Source: CAZOJJ01 sp964580105 (GTDB taxonomy: Bacteria > Bacteroidota > Rhodothermia > Rhodothermales > Rubricoccaceae). Taken from it: DNA of 64,000 nucleotides. The position numbers and the translations under genes were made by a program. How positions within the stretch are numbered: position 1 is the first letter of the stretch; each line of letters begins with the position of its first letter. The notes below the pieces were generated by a model that searched no databases, was not told the origin of the DNA, and was given only the letters and a program-made list of their open reading frames with translations. Of the stretch, positions 7,748 through 16,548 are shown one piece after another. The stretch covers positions 124,001 through 188,000 of the forward strand of contig CAZOJJ010000001.1 of the NCBI GenBank assembly GCA_964580105.1. The letters run 5' to 3'.

Positions 7748-8406
7748 AGCCCGAGGCCCCCGCTCAGAAACGGGTTCGTCCGCCTCTCCTGCCCGATGGT
7801 CGTCGTCGGCCCGTGGCCGGGGTACACCACCGTCTCGTCCGGCAGCGTGAGGAGCTGCTCGCGGATGGACCGCATGAGCACCGGCATCGAGCCCTCCCAG
7901 AGGTCCGTCCGCCCGATGGAGCCCTGGAAGAGCACGTCGCCGCCGAGGAGGACGCCCTCGGCCTCGGCGTAGAAGCAGACCGAGCCGGGCGAGTGCCCCG
8001 GCGTGTGGAGCACGCGGAAGCGGTGCGATCCCAGCTCGATCCCTTCGCCTTCTGCCAGGAGGTGCGTCGGCGCGGGCGGCGGGACGAGCGGCACGCCGAA
8101 CAGCTCGGCCTGGACGGGCGCGAGCTCGATGAGCGGCACGTCGGCCGGGTGGAGCTGCCAGCCGCCGTGGTCGGCGTCCGCGCCGTAGCGTTTGGCGAAG
8201 TGCGCGCACCCGAAGACGTGGTCGATGTGGGCGTGCGTGAGGAGGAGGTGCCGCACGCGCACCCCCGCCGCCTCGACGGCCGCCTCGACCGCCTCGCGCT
8301 CGGCCGCCGTCGCCGTGCCGGGGTCGACGAGCGCCGCCTCGCCGTCGGCGTGGACGAGGTAGCAGTTCTCCGCGAACGGGCTGACGACGAACGACTGGAT
8401 GTGCAT
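7744..8406 (-). CDS. MBL-fold metal-dependent hydrolase (glyoxalase II-like)
   Basis: 220 aa with the full metallo-beta-lactamase metal set: 'THAHIDHVFG' (HxHxDH, about residues 60-68), 'HTPGHSPGSVCFY' (about 138-150), 'LGGDVLFQGSIGRTD' (bridging Asp, about 159-172) and a terminal 'YPGHGPTTTIG' His. The 'FQGSIGRTDL' and 'NPFL' endings are those of cytosolic hydroxyacylglutathione-hydrolase-like/YcbL enzymes, which probably hydrolyse thioesters; the organism apparently uses bacillithiol, so the thiol partner is open. The start codon is part of an octad repeat array shared with the divergent lptF/G gene. Confidence 0.8.
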   Translation of the reverse strand: MHIQSFVVSPFAENCYLVHADGEAALVDPGTATAAEREAVEAAVEAAGVRVRHLLLTHAHIDHVFGCAHFAKRYGADADHGGWQLHPADVPLIELAPVQAELFGVPLVPPPAPTHLLAEGEGIELGSHRFRVLHTPGHSPGSVCFYAEAEGVLLGGDVLFQGSIGRTDLWEGSMPVLMRSIREQLLTLPDETVVYPGHGPTTTIGQERRTNPFLSGGLGL

Positions 8407-8502
8407 CCGGGGATCGGGTAATCTGGGGGCCGGGTAATCGGAGGAGGAGCGAAACGTTCCGCCATCCGGTCCCCCGATCCTCCGATCCTCCGATTTCCCG
8501 AT
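8405..8502. repeat. inverted octad array joining two divergent start codons
   Basis: Plus-strand octads ATCCGGGG, ATCGGGTA, ATCTGGGG, GCCGGGTA, ATCGGAGG run from 8405 to 8444. Complementary octads CCCCCGAT, CCTCCGAT (twice), TTCCCGAT run from 8471 to 8502. Both genes' ATG codons use bases of the terminal octads (NNCCCGATG reading toward each gene). The arms can pair into a hairpin. Confidence 0.85.
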
Positions 8503-9970
8503 GCCCAAGCGTCTCCACGGGACCGTCCTCCGCGCGCTGCCGCTGCCGTTCCTGGCCGCGTTCTTCACGCTGATGTTCCTGCTGCTGATGCAGTTCCTGA
8601 TCCGCTACCTCCCGGAGCTGGTCGGGCGGGGGCTGCCGCTGGGCGCGTTGCTGGAGCTGATCGCGTACAGCCTGGCCTACATGGTCACGCTGGCGGCGCC
8701 GATGTCGTGGCTGATCGCGCTGATCACGGCGTTCGGGCGGCTGAGCGAGAGCCGGGCCTACCTCGTCGTCAAGAGCGCGGGCGTCTCGCTGTTCCAGCTC
8801 GCCTGGCCGACGCTCCTCGTCGGGGCCGCGCTGGCGCTGGGCATGGCCTACTTCAACAACGTCCTGCTCCCGGACGCGAACTACCGCATGGCCAACCTCT
8901 GGCGGGACATCCGCCTGGCCCGGCCGGGGTTCGAGCTCGAACCCGGCGCGTTCTACACCGGCATCGAGGGGTACGCCATCCGCGCCGAGGCCATCCCGCC
9001 GGACTCCGCCGGGCTCCTTCTCGGCGTGACCGTCTTCGACGCGAGCCAGGGCGGCGAGCAGACCGTGCTGGTGGCGCGCGAGGGCCGCCTCGCCTCCACC
9101 TACGGCGGGCGGCGCCTCGAGATGACGCTCGACGACGGCGAGGTCCACCGCCGCCTCGCCCGCGACGGGCCCTACGAGCGCCTCACCTTCGACCGCTACC
9201 GCCTCGCCTTCGACCTCTCGGGCCTCTCCTTCGAGCGCCGCGAAACCGACGACGGCCCGCGCTCCGACCGCACCATGCGCTCCAGCGCCATGATCGCCAT
9301 CGTCGACTCCCTTGACGAGGGCATCGAGGCGCGGCTGGACGCCCTCGCCGCGACGCTCCCCCGCCTGGGCCGCGCCGACTCCGCCCGCCTCGACTCGCTC
9401 GGCTTCGCCTTCGGCGGCCTCGGCCGCCCGCCCCTCCCGGGCCGCGACGGCGCGAAGACCGACCTCGGCGGCGCCCCGGACTCCGTCCTCCTCGGCGCCC
9501 ACCGGGCCATCCTGGAAGGGCTGGACGCCGCCGAGCGCGAGGCCGCCTACGACCTCGCCGCCCAGCGCGCCCGCGTCCTCCGCGCCGAGGCCGACGCGGC
9601 GGCCAACGCCATCCGCTGGGAGCGCCAGCGCGCCGACCGCTACCGCGTCGAGATCTACAAGAAGAACTCCATCGCGCTGGCGTGCCTCGTGTTCGTGCTG
9701 ATCGGCGTGCCGCTCGGGCTGGCCGTGGCGCGCGGCGGCGTCGGCCTCATCGCCACGCTGGCCGTGGTGGTGTTCCTGTTCTACTGGGTCACGCTCGTGC
9801 AGGGCGAGAAGCTGGCCGACCGGGGGATGCTCCCGCCCTGGCTCGGCATGTGGGCCGCCAACGCCATCGTCGGCGTCCTCGGCGTCTACCTCGCCGTGCG
9901 CGAGGCGCGCGACCCCGCCGGCCGCGACCCCATCCGCCGCCTCGCCGGCCTCTTCCAGCGCAAACGCTGA
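8501..9970 (+). CDS. LptF/LptG-family lipopolysaccharide export permease
   Basis: 489 aa inner-membrane subunit of the LPS transporter. The N-terminal half has three membrane segments (about residues 15-35, 50-80, 95-118), including 'GALLELIAYSLAYMVTLAAPMSWLIALI', here split as LIAYSLAYMV and APMSWLIALI. These precede a long periplasmic domain with 'NNVLLPDANYRMANLWRDI', and a C-terminal set of three segments follows from about 395 ('SIALACLVFVLIGVPLGLAV'). This is the YjgP/YjgQ pattern. A charged helical insertion (about 265-370) makes it longer than enteric LptF (about 366 aa), as common in Bacteroidota. Whether it is the F or G paralogue cannot be decided. It sits alone upstream of rsmI. 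Confidence 0.85.
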   Translation: MPKRLHGTVLRALPLPFLAAFFTLMFLLLMQFLIRYLPELVGRGLPLGALLELIAYSLAYMVTLAAPMSWLIALITAFGRLSESRAYLVVKSAGVSLFQLAWPTLLVGAALALGMAYFNNVLLPDANYRMANLWRDIRLARPGFELEPGAFYTGIEGYAIRAEAIPPDSAGLLLGVTVFDASQGGEQTVLVAREGRLASTYGGRRLEMTLDDGEVHRRLARDGPYERLTFDRYRLAFDLSGLSFERRETDDGPRSDRTMRSSAMIAIVDSLDEGIEARLDALAATLPRLGRADSARLDSLGFAFGGLGRPPLPGRDGAKTDLGGAPDSVLLGAHRAILEGLDAAEREAAYDLAAQRARVLRAEADAAANAIRWERQRADRYRVEIYKKNSIALACLVFVLIGVPLGLAVARGGVGLIATLAVVVFLFYWVTLVQGEKLADRGMLPPWLGMWAANAIVGVLGVYLAVREARDPAGRDPIRRLAGLFQRKR

Positions 9971-9976
9971 GCACCG

Positions 9977-10038
9977 GGCCGATGGAGGAGGGTGGATCGA
10001 AGGCCCACCCCTCCTCCATCCGCCCTCTTCCATCGGCC
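9977..10038. repeat. inverted array between lptF/G and rsmI
   Basis: Left arm GGCCGATGG-AGGAGGGTGG (9978-9995) follows the lptF/G stop; the right side has two 14-nt units (CCCTCCTCCATCCG and CCCTCTTCCATCGG) ending CC just before the rsmI ATG. The arms are near-perfect reverse complements and could form an intercistronic hairpin. Confidence 0.8.
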
Positions 10039-10710
10039 ATGCTCTACCTCGTCCCCACGCCCATCGGCAACCTCGACGACCTCACCTTCCGCGCGCTCCG
10101 CGTACTCAAGGAGGCCGATCTCATCGCCTGCGAGGACACGCGGACGACGGGCGTGCTCTGCCAGCACTTCGGCATCGAGACGCCGCGGACGAGCTTTCAC
10201 GCGCACAACGAGCACGGCAAGGCGGCCCACCTCGTCGAGCGGATGCGGGGGGGCGAGACGGTCGCCCTGGTGAGCGACGCGGGCACGCCCGGCATCTCGG
10301 ACCCCGGCTACCTCCTCGTCCGCGAGGCCCTCGCCGCCGGCGTCGAGGTGGCGGCACTACCCGGGGCGACGGCCTTCGTCCCGGCCCTCGTCGCCAGCGG
10401 GCTGCCGACGGACCGGTTCGTGTTCGAGGGCTTCCTCCCGCAGAAGAAGGGCCGCCAGACGCGCCTCAAAGCGCTGGCCGACGAGCCGCGCACGGTCGTC
10501 CTCTACGAGAGCCCACACCGGCTGGTGAAGCTGCTCGGCGAGCTGGCCGAGCACGCGGGATCGGAGCGTCCGGCGGCCGTGGCGCGCGAGCTGTCGAAGA
10601 AGTTCGAGGAGGTCCGGCGCGGGACGCTGGCCGAGCTGCGGGCGCACTTCGCCGCCCAGCCGAAGGTGCGCGGCGAAATCGTCGTCGTCGTCGGCGGTCG
10701 GCCAGGCTGA
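10039..10710 (+). CDS. rsmI: 16S rRNA (cytidine-1402-2'-O)-methyltransferase RsmI
   Basis: 223 aa. Family signatures in order: 'LVPTPIGNLDDLTFRAL' (residues 3-19), 'ACEDTRTTGVL' (about 32-42), 'SDAGTPGISDPG' (about 79-90), 'LPGATAFVPALVASGLP' (about 108-124) and 'YESPHRLVK' (about 156-164). The enzyme uses SAM to 2'-O-methylate C1402 in the ribosomal P site. At 223 aa it lacks the C-terminal extension of the ~286-aa E. coli protein, like many Bacteroidota homologues. The start is fixed by MLYLVPTPIGN at the ATG after the intercistronic array. Confidence 0.92.
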   Translation: MLYLVPTPIGNLDDLTFRALRVLKEADLIACEDTRTTGVLCQHFGIETPRTSFHAHNEHGKAAHLVERMRGGETVALVSDAGTPGISDPGYLLVREALAAGVEVAALPGATAFVPALVASGLPTDRFVFEGFLPQKKGRQTRLKALADEPRTVVLYESPHRLVKLLGELAEHAGSERPAAVARELSKKFEEVRRGTLAELRAHFAAQPKVRGEIVVVVGGRPG

Positions 10711-10712
10711 CC

Positions 10713-10922
10713 CCTACAGCGTCGCCTACAGCGTCGCAGCGGCGGAGAGGCGGTTCCAGTACATCAGNNNNNNNNNNNNNNNNNNNNNNNNNNNNNNNNN
10801 NNNNNNNNNNNNNNNNNNNNNNNNNNNNNNNNNNNNNNNNNNNNNNNNNNNNNNNNNNNNNNNNNNNCCTACAGCGTCGCCTACAGCGTCGCAGCGGCGG
10901 AGAGGCGGTTCCAGTACATCAG
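10713..10922. repeat. 12-nt tandem unit and 55-nt duplicated gap ends
   Basis: The 55 bases at 10713-10767 are repeated exactly at 10868-10922 on the other side of 100 N (10768-10867). Each copy starts with two tandem copies of CCTACAGCGTCG, which spans the stop codon of the neighbouring membrane-protein gene. An identical 55-nt overlap is what a k=55 assembly graph leaves, so the larger duplication is probably artefact around a real short tandem array. Confidence 0.8.
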
Positions 10923-11366
10923 CACGATGAGGCCGAGCCAGAGCGCATGCCCGATGCCGGTCGCCATCGCTACGCGGGCCCGGGCCTGGTCCGCCTCGGG
11001 CGCACCGACGGCGGCGCGGAGCCGCGTCCACCCCCCGCGGACGAGCCCCACCTGCACGGCCACGAGCAGCAGCCCGAGCAGCATCGCCGCGTGGTAGGGC
11101 CAGTCGTACCCGGCCATGCCGAGGTTGAGGAACCGGGGGTTGAGGAAGAACGCGATGAGCGCAGCCACGTAGCCGCCGACGGCGAAGATCGTCATGAGGC
11201 GGACGGTGCCGGCCCCGTCCACGGCCAGCATCGCCCCGACGGACGGCTCGGCCGCCGTCACAGCCCGGGCCTGGCGGGTGAGCCGCAGCCCGAGGCCGAA
11301 CCACCCGGCGAAGAGCGTAACGTGCACGATCAGGGCGATGACGAAGGCAAGTACCAGAAACGACAT
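10881..11366 (-). CDS. four-TM membrane protein of unknown function
   Basis: 161 aa, starting MSFLVLAFVIALIVHVTLFAG at 11366. Four hydrophobic segments are visible at about residues 5-25, 55-77, 88-108 and 137-155 (last: 'IGHALWLGLIVLMYWNRL'). The protein resembles small integral membrane proteins of the CopD/DUF-type fold, but I do not recognise a family. Its stop codon lies within a 12-nt tandem unit next to the assembly gap, so the very C-terminus (SAAATL) could differ in the true sequence. It is divergent from the secreted endonuclease. Confidence 0.6.
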   Translation of the reverse strand: MSFLVLAFVIALIVHVTLFAGWFGLGLRLTRQARAVTAAEPSVGAMLAVDGAGTVRLMTIFAVGGYVAALIAFFLNPRFLNLGMAGYDWPYHAAMLLGLLLVAVQVGLVRGGWTRLRAAVGAPEADQARARVAMATGIGHALWLGLIVLMYWNRLSAAATL

Positions 11367-11600
11367 GGCAACGGGGGTGAAGAGCGGGGCAGACACGCCG
11401 CGCCCGCGCGCCCGTTCCCGCAGAGGGCGCCTACTCGACCCGCCCGGACCCATTGCGGTGGTCGTGGTGGGGCTTCGATCGGTTCGCCTCGGCAGGTGCC
11501 ACGCGCCCGCCGAGGCCGTAGCCCCTCTCCCGGGGAAAAGCCGGCGCCGGGTTGCGCGGCTTCCCGCACTGTTTTCATGCAGCCCCGGAGCCCGGCATTC

Positions 11601-11608
11601 TACCTTTC
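11601..11608 (+). promoter_or_regulatory. putative Bacteroidota-type -7 box for the endonuclease
   Basis: TACCTTTC, matching TAnnTTTG in six of eight positions, 22 bp before the ATG at 11631, in an otherwise non-coding divergent region. Similar TAYCTTNN boxes stand before several other genes of this window. Confidence 0.4.
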
Positions 11609-11630
11609 GAGCGATCAACTCACCGTCTGC

Positions 11631-12719
11631 ATGCGTCGTCTCCTCGTCCTCCTCGTCGCTCTCGCCGCCCCGCCTGCCTCGGCCCAGGTGCAGGAGGTGC
11701 TCTTCCCCGGCCAGACCGGCGCGGAGCTCCGCGCCTCCCTCCGCGCCGCGTACCGCCCCGCCTCCACCACGGCCAACAACGACGACCTCTACGCCACCAT
11801 TGACCGCGCCACGGTGGACGGCCAGGACGGCGTGATCGGCGTCTACACCGGCTATTTCGTCCCCTTCGACTGCAACCCGAGCTGCGACCCGAGCCAGGAC
11901 GTGTTCAACGGTGGTGCGGGCATCAACCAGGAGCACACCTGGCCGCAGTCGCTCCTGAGCGGCAACGCCATCGACGACTACCACCACATCTTCCCCACGC
12001 AGGTCCAGGTCAATGCCGACCGGGGCAACCTCCGGTTCGCCGAAATCCCCGACGCCCAGACCAACCGCTGGTACCGAGGCGCCCCGCCCTACACCCAGAC
12101 CACGCCACCGACGGAACACATCGACGAGTACAGCGAGCTGCGCACGAACCAGGCGTTCGAGCCGCGCGAGGACCACGCCGGCAACGTCGCCCGGGCGCTG
12201 TTCTACGTAGCCACGATGTACGATGCAGGGACCAACGCCGCCTTCCCGTTCGACGCCGCCCAGCAGGCGACGCTCTACGACTGGCACTACGAAGATCCCA
12301 TCGACCAGGCCGAGTACGACCGCACCTTCCGGGTGGCTCAGTTCCAGCGGTCGGCCTCCGGCGCTCCCCTTCCCAACCCGTTCGTCCTCGACTCCACGCT
12401 CGTCCGCCGCGCGTTCTTCCCCGAGATCCCGACGGCCTCGGAGCCTGCCCTCCCGGCCGAGCCCGTCGGCCTGACGGTGGCGCCCAACCCGTTTCGGGAC
12501 GCCACGGCCCTCACCCTCACGCTGGACCGGTCGCAGGCCGTCCGCGTGGAGGTGTTCGACGCCCTCGGCCGCCGCGTGGCGCGCGTCCACGACGGCCCGG
12601 CCCCGGCCGGCCGTACGACGCTGGCGATGAACGGCGCGGCGCTCCCGCCCGGCCTCTACCTCGTCCGCCTCGTCGCCGAGGCGGGCACGGCCACCCGGCG
12701 CCTCGTGCGCAGCCGGTAG
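11631..12719 (+). CDS. secreted endonuclease I family nuclease with sorting domain
   Basis: 362 aa. Signal peptide MRRLLVLLVALAAPPASA, cleaved before QVQEVLF. The catalytic core shows the EndA/NucM beta-beta-alpha-metal signature: 'GINQEHTWPQSL' (about residues 95-106) and 'DDYHHIFPTQVQVNADRGNL' region (DYHHIFPT about 112-119; N of VNADRGN about 124), then 'RNxxF'-like 'NQAFEPREDHAGNVARALFY'. It should cleave DNA or RNA non-specifically outside the cell. The C-terminal ~80 residues form a T9SS-type sorting domain ('APNPFRDATALTLTL', 'VEVFDALGRRV', 'PGLYLVRLV'). Known secreted family members serve nutrient scavenging or removal of extracellular DNA. Confidence 0.85.
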   Translation: MRRLLVLLVALAAPPASAQVQEVLFPGQTGAELRASLRAAYRPASTTANNDDLYATIDRATVDGQDGVIGVYTGYFVPFDCNPSCDPSQDVFNGGAGINQEHTWPQSLLSGNAIDDYHHIFPTQVQVNADRGNLRFAEIPDAQTNRWYRGAPPYTQTTPPTEHIDEYSELRTNQAFEPREDHAGNVARALFYVATMYDAGTNAAFPFDAAQQATLYDWHYEDPIDQAEYDRTFRVAQFQRSASGAPLPNPFVLDSTLVRRAFFPEIPTASEPALPAEPVGLTVAPNPFRDATALTLTLDRSQAVRVEVFDALGRRVARVHDGPAPAGRTTLAMNGAALPPGLYLVRLVAEAGTATRRLVRSR

Positions 12720-12738
12720 CGAGGACGGGGGCCTCGCT

Positions 12739-14748
12739 CTACCGGTCCCGGAAGCCGAGGAGCCGCAGCCCGTTGAGCGAGACGAGCACGGTGCTCCCCT
12801 CGTGCCCGACCACCGCCAGCGGCAGCGGCAGCCCGACCGTCAGGATGAAGCCGACCATCAGCAGGATCAGCCCGAAGGCGAACGAGAGGTTGGCGATGAG
12901 CGTCCGCCGCGTCCTGCGGCTCAGCGCGAGCGCGTAGGGCAGCTTCGTGAGGTCGTCGGCCATGAGGACGAGGTCGGCCGTTTCGAGCGCCACGTCGGTG
13001 CCGGCCCCGCCCATCGCCACGCCGAGGCTGGCGGCGGCCAGCGCGGGCGCGTCGTTGACGCCGTCGCCCACCATCGCCACGGCGCCGTAGCGTTCGCGCA
13101 GGGCGCGGACGAGCGCCACCTTGGCCTCCGGCAGCACCTCGGCGTGGACCTCGTCGATGCCCGCCTCGGCGGCGATGCGCGCGGCCACCTCCCGGTTGTC
13201 GCCCGTGATCATGACGACGCGTTCGACGCCGAGGGCGCGAAGTTGGCGGACGACGGCCGGCGCGGCCGAACGCAGCCGGTCGGCGAACGCCGTCACACCG
13301 AGGGCGCGGAGCCCCTCGCCTTCCTCACGGGCGACGACCACGGCCGTCTTCGCCTCGCGTCGCAGCCGGTCCACGGCCGCCTCCGCCTCGGCGCGGTTGA
13401 GGAGCGGGCGCCCCTCGAAGTAACGCGCGTTCCCAATGTGGACCACCGCTCCGCCCACCCCGGCCGCCACACCCTGGCCGACGGTGGCCTGAAACCCCTC
13501 GGCCTCGGGAATCGCCAGCCCACGCTCCCGGGCCGCCTCGACGGTGGCCCTGCCGAGGTGGTGCTCGCTCCGCGCCTGCACGGCCGCCGCCAGCGCCAGC
13601 AGCTCGTCCTCGGCCACGCCCGGCAGCGGCACGAGGTCGGTGAGGCGCGTGCGGCCCTCCGTCAGCGTCCCCGTCTTGTCGAAGGCGACGGCCCGGAGCG
13701 TGGCGGCCTGCTCGACGTAGGCGCCGCCCTTGAACAGCACGCCGCTCCGTGCCCCGGCGGCGATGGCGCTCAGCACGGCGGCGGGCGTCGAGATGATGAG
13801 CGCGCACGGGCTGGCGGCCACCATCAGCGTCATCGCACGGTAGAAGGCCGGGGCGAATGCCTCGCCCCACGCGAGCGGAGGAAGCGCGATGGCGACGAGC
13901 GTGAGGGCGATCACGCCGAGCGCGTACGGCTGCTCGAACCGGTCGAGCACGCGCTGCGTCTCGGCCTTCTCGGATTGCGCCTCCTCCACCAGTCGGATCA
14001 GCCGCGCGATGGCCGACTCGCCCGCCCGCCGCGTCACGCGCACCTCCAGCGCGCCGCTGCCGTTGATCGTCCCCCCGAAGACCTCGTCGCCGGGGGCTTT
14101 GAGCACCGGCACGCTCTCGCCCGTGAGCGAGGCCTGGTCCACCTCGCTCTCGCCCTCGACCACGGTGCCGTCGAGCGGCAGCCGGTCGCCGGGGCGGACG
14201 ACGTAGACGGCGCCGAGCGCGACCCGTTCGACGGGCACCGTCACGAGGCGGCCGTCGAGGCGGAGCGTGGCCGACTCCGGCCGCAGCGCCATCAGCGCGC
14301 GGATGGCCGTGCGCGAGCGGCCGATGGCGACGTGCTGGAGCCAGTTCGAGAGCGAGAACAGGAACAGCAGCATCGCCCCCTCGAACGGAGCGTTGATGGC
14401 GAGGGCGCCGAGCGCGGCCAGCACCATCAGCAGGTCGATGTCGAAGCGCCTTCGGCGGAGGGCCGCCATCCCGGCCCTGAGGCCGTCCCACCCGCCGAAG
14501 GCGTAGGCCGTCCCGAACCCGAGCCAGCGCACGAGCGGCGGCCCCGCCATCCACTCCGCCACGAGGCCCACCGCCATGCCCGCGAAGGCGAGGCCGACGA
14601 ACACCGCCTCGCGGCGGAGCCCGCCCGGCGCCTCGGCCGCCTCGACGGCCGCGTCGGCGCAGCAGCCGGCGGGTACGTCAGCGGCCCTCGCCGCCGCGTC
14701 CGCGGCCTCGGCCACGTCCGGAATCGTCGTCGGGGTCGTCGTGTCCAT
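12739..14748 (-). CDS. P1B-4-type heavy-metal P-type ATPase
   Basis: 669 aa. All P-type landmarks are present: actuator 'LTGESVPV', membrane metal site 'ASPCALIISTPAAVL', phosphorylation loop 'FDKTGTLTEG', 'SEHHLGRA' in the nucleotide domain, 'MITGDN', and hinge 'MVGDGVNDAPAL'. The SPC motif combined with 'HEGSTVLVSLNGLRLL' in the last membrane region is the P1B-4 pattern (Co2+, Zn2+ or Fe2+ export) rather than CPC copper pumps. There is no CxxC metal-binding domain; instead the N-terminus has a CC pair ('AGCCADAAVE', about residues 28-37). The first ~45 residues are Ala/Asp-rich. Its start overlaps the upstream membrane gene by 71 bp, so the two are probably co-expressed. Confidence 0.88.
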   Translation of the reverse strand: MDTTTPTTIPDVAEAADAAARAADVPAGCCADAAVEAAEAPGGLRREAVFVGLAFAGMAVGLVAEWMAGPPLVRWLGFGTAYAFGGWDGLRAGMAALRRRRFDIDLLMVLAALGALAINAPFEGAMLLFLFSLSNWLQHVAIGRSRTAIRALMALRPESATLRLDGRLVTVPVERVALGAVYVVRPGDRLPLDGTVVEGESEVDQASLTGESVPVLKAPGDEVFGGTINGSGALEVRVTRRAGESAIARLIRLVEEAQSEKAETQRVLDRFEQPYALGVIALTLVAIALPPLAWGEAFAPAFYRAMTLMVAASPCALIISTPAAVLSAIAAGARSGVLFKGGAYVEQAATLRAVAFDKTGTLTEGRTRLTDLVPLPGVAEDELLALAAAVQARSEHHLGRATVEAARERGLAIPEAEGFQATVGQGVAAGVGGAVVHIGNARYFEGRPLLNRAEAEAAVDRLRREAKTAVVVAREEGEGLRALGVTAFADRLRSAAPAVVRQLRALGVERVVMITGDNREVAARIAAEAGIDEVHAEVLPEAKVALVRALRERYGAVAMVGDGVNDAPALAAASLGVAMGGAGTDVALETADLVLMADDLTKLPYALALSRRTRRTLIANLSFAFGLILLMVGFILTVGLPLPLAVVGHEGSTVLVSLNGLRLLGFRDR

Positions 14749-15220
14749 CGCCCGCCTGTACGCCGGGCGCGCCGTCGCGGATCTCCGTGTGGCGGATGAG
14801 ACCGCCGAGGTGGGCGGTGTAGCCGAGGTAGCCGCTCAACGCCAGACCCGCCGCGAGCGTGGCGAGCACGAGCGGGCGCGGCACCGACGTCCCCTTCCGG
14901 CCCACTACCAGCCCCGCCAGCGCGAGCACGCCCAGGACCACCGAGGCGAGAAAAGCCACCTTGCCCGCCTCCTCGTGGTGCTCGATGTAGTCGTGGCCCA
15001 CGAATTCCTCGACGACCTCTTCGGCCTGCTCGCCCGTCACCCGCGCAGCGACGGCGCCGAGCGCACACGCCACGACGAGCAGCAACGCGAACGTGAGCAC
15101 GGCCTCGCTCCGGCGGAGCAGCCCGTAGAGGAGTGCCGCCATCGCAATGGGCAGCCCGATGACCGGGATGTGGTTGACGAGCAGGTGGAGTTGCGCACCG
15201 TTGAAGACGAAGGCCGGCAT
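14678..15220 (-). CDS. small multi-spanning membrane protein (DUF2231-like)
   Basis: 180 aa starting MPAFVFNGAQLHLLVNHIPVIG at 15220. Four hydrophobic segments at about residues 10-32, 42-60, 85-105 and 115-135. The opening 'LHLLVNHIPVIGLPIAMAAL' resembles DUF2231-type cytochrome-like membrane proteins, with a conserved His pair. The loop 'VGHDYIEHHEEAGK' is His-rich. The C-terminal 30 residues (Asp-rich, then RGRGRGRGG) overlap the start of the ATPase gene and may be unstructured. Lying directly before a metal ATPase, it may help in metal handling or be redox-related; this is inference. Confidence 0.55.
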   Translation of the reverse strand: MPAFVFNGAQLHLLVNHIPVIGLPIAMAALLYGLLRRSEAVLTFALLLVVACALGAVAARVTGEQAEEVVEEFVGHDYIEHHEEAGKVAFLASVVLGVLALAGLVVGRKGTSVPRPLVLATLAAGLALSGYLGYTAHLGGLIRHTEIRDGAPGVQAGDGHDDPDDDSGRGRGRGRGGEGR

Positions 15221-15330
15221 GGGAGCGAGGGCAGATGATGGGAAGACTACGCCGCCGTAGCACCGGGAAGCCGGGGGAGAACCCGATACGCGGCGCCGGG
15301 CCGCATCCGTTTCACAGGCCGGGAGTTCTC

Positions 15331-16542
15331 CTACCACCCCAGCGGCTCGAACGCCACGACGGAACCGGCCGGCGGATCGTCCGCGGCTTCCGGGAGGTGG
15401 ATGAGCCCGTCGGCGCGGAGGACGGAGGCGTAGAGATTCGAGCCCTGCGGACCGCTCGGCCGCACGTAGAGCCGCCCGTCCTCGCCCCACCGGGCGACGG
15501 CGCGGACGAAGTGGTGCAGCCCGGCAGCCTTGCGGATCGGCGCGTCCAGCACGGCAGAGACGAGCGGGCGCCGCACCTCGGCCCGGCCCAGCAGCGCCGC
15601 GAGGAGGGGACGGACGTACTGCTCGAAACAGACGAAGGACGACACCGGGTTGCCGGGCAGTCCGAAGACCGGCACCCCATCCAGCGTGCCGAAGGCGAGA
15701 GGCTTGCCCGGCCGCTGGCGGACACGCCAGAAGCACGGCGTCCACCCCGCCTCCTCCAGCACGACGCGGACGAGGTCGTGGTCGCCCATCGAGACGCCGC
15801 CGGAGAACACGAGCACGTCGGCCTCGCGGGCTCCGGGAAGGACGGCGTGGAGGGCGTCGAGCGCATCGGCCGCGTGGAAGGGGCCGAGCGGCGTGCCCCC
15901 GGCGGCACGGACCTGCGCGGCGAGGGCCGGGCCGTTCGAGTCGCGGAGCTGCCCGAAGGCGGGCGTGGCCGAGGCCGGCACCAGCTCGTCGCCCGTCGTG
16001 ACGACGGCCACGCGGGGGACGCGGCGGACGACGACGCGGACCTCGCCCAGCGCTGCCAGCATCCCGACGACCGGCGGCGTGACGACCTGCCCGGCCCGGA
16101 GCACGACCTCGCCCGCGTGGAGGTCTTCGCCTGCCGGGCGGACGTGCCGCCCCGGCTCCGGCGCCCGCTCGATCCGCACGCGCCCCATGCCCGCCTCGGC
16201 CGTCCACTCCACCGGCACGACAGCGTCGGCCCCCTCGGGTACGGGCGCCCCCGTCATGATCCGTACGACCGTGCCCGCCTCGACGGGCCGCTCGGGCACG
16301 GCGCCCGCCGCTACCTCGGCTGCGACGGGCAGCGTAATCGGCAGCGACGCCAGGTCGGCCGTGCGCACGGCGAACCCGTCCATCGCCGAAGACGCGAAGG
16401 CGGGCACGGGCCCCCCGCTCACGACGGGCGCGGCCAGCGTGCGGCCGAGCGCCTCGTCGAGGCCGACGGGCTCGGCCGGCAGCACGGCCGCCGCACCCAG
16501 CACGAGGCGCCGCGCCTCCTCGACGCCGATCAGCTCACGCAT
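15331..16542 (-). CDS. moeA: molybdopterin molybdenumtransferase MoeA
   Basis: 403 aa, inserting molybdenum into adenylylated molybdopterin in the last step of Moco synthesis. Signatures: 'ASSAMDGFAVRTADL' (about residues 50-64), 'VRIMTGAPVPEGADAVVPVE' region (about 92-111), 'RVAVVTTGDELV' and 'DSNGPAL' in the central MogA-like domain (about 175-205), 'VLVFSGGVSMGDHDLV' (about 241-256) and 'VFGLPGNPVSSFVCFE' (about 296-311). Domains are complete and the length is typical. It lies six bases downstream of the HiPIP gene on the same strand, although the two products have no obvious shared pathway. Confidence 0.93.
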   Translation of the reverse strand: MRELIGVEEARRLVLGAAAVLPAEPVGLDEALGRTLAAPVVSGGPVPAFASSAMDGFAVRTADLASLPITLPVAAEVAAGAVPERPVEAGTVVRIMTGAPVPEGADAVVPVEWTAEAGMGRVRIERAPEPGRHVRPAGEDLHAGEVVLRAGQVVTPPVVGMLAALGEVRVVVRRVPRVAVVTTGDELVPASATPAFGQLRDSNGPALAAQVRAAGGTPLGPFHAADALDALHAVLPGAREADVLVFSGGVSMGDHDLVRVVLEEAGWTPCFWRVRQRPGKPLAFGTLDGVPVFGLPGNPVSSFVCFEQYVRPLLAALLGRAEVRRPLVSAVLDAPIRKAAGLHHFVRAVARWGEDGRLYVRPSGPQGSNLYASVLRADGLIHLPEAADDPPAGSVVAFEPLGW

Positions 16543-16548
16543 ACGGGT

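Noticed and set aside
10713..10767. 55-nt duplicate of the membrane-protein 3' end
   Set aside because: Identical to the sequence right of the gap over exactly 55 nt; treated as assembly overlap, not as a second gene.
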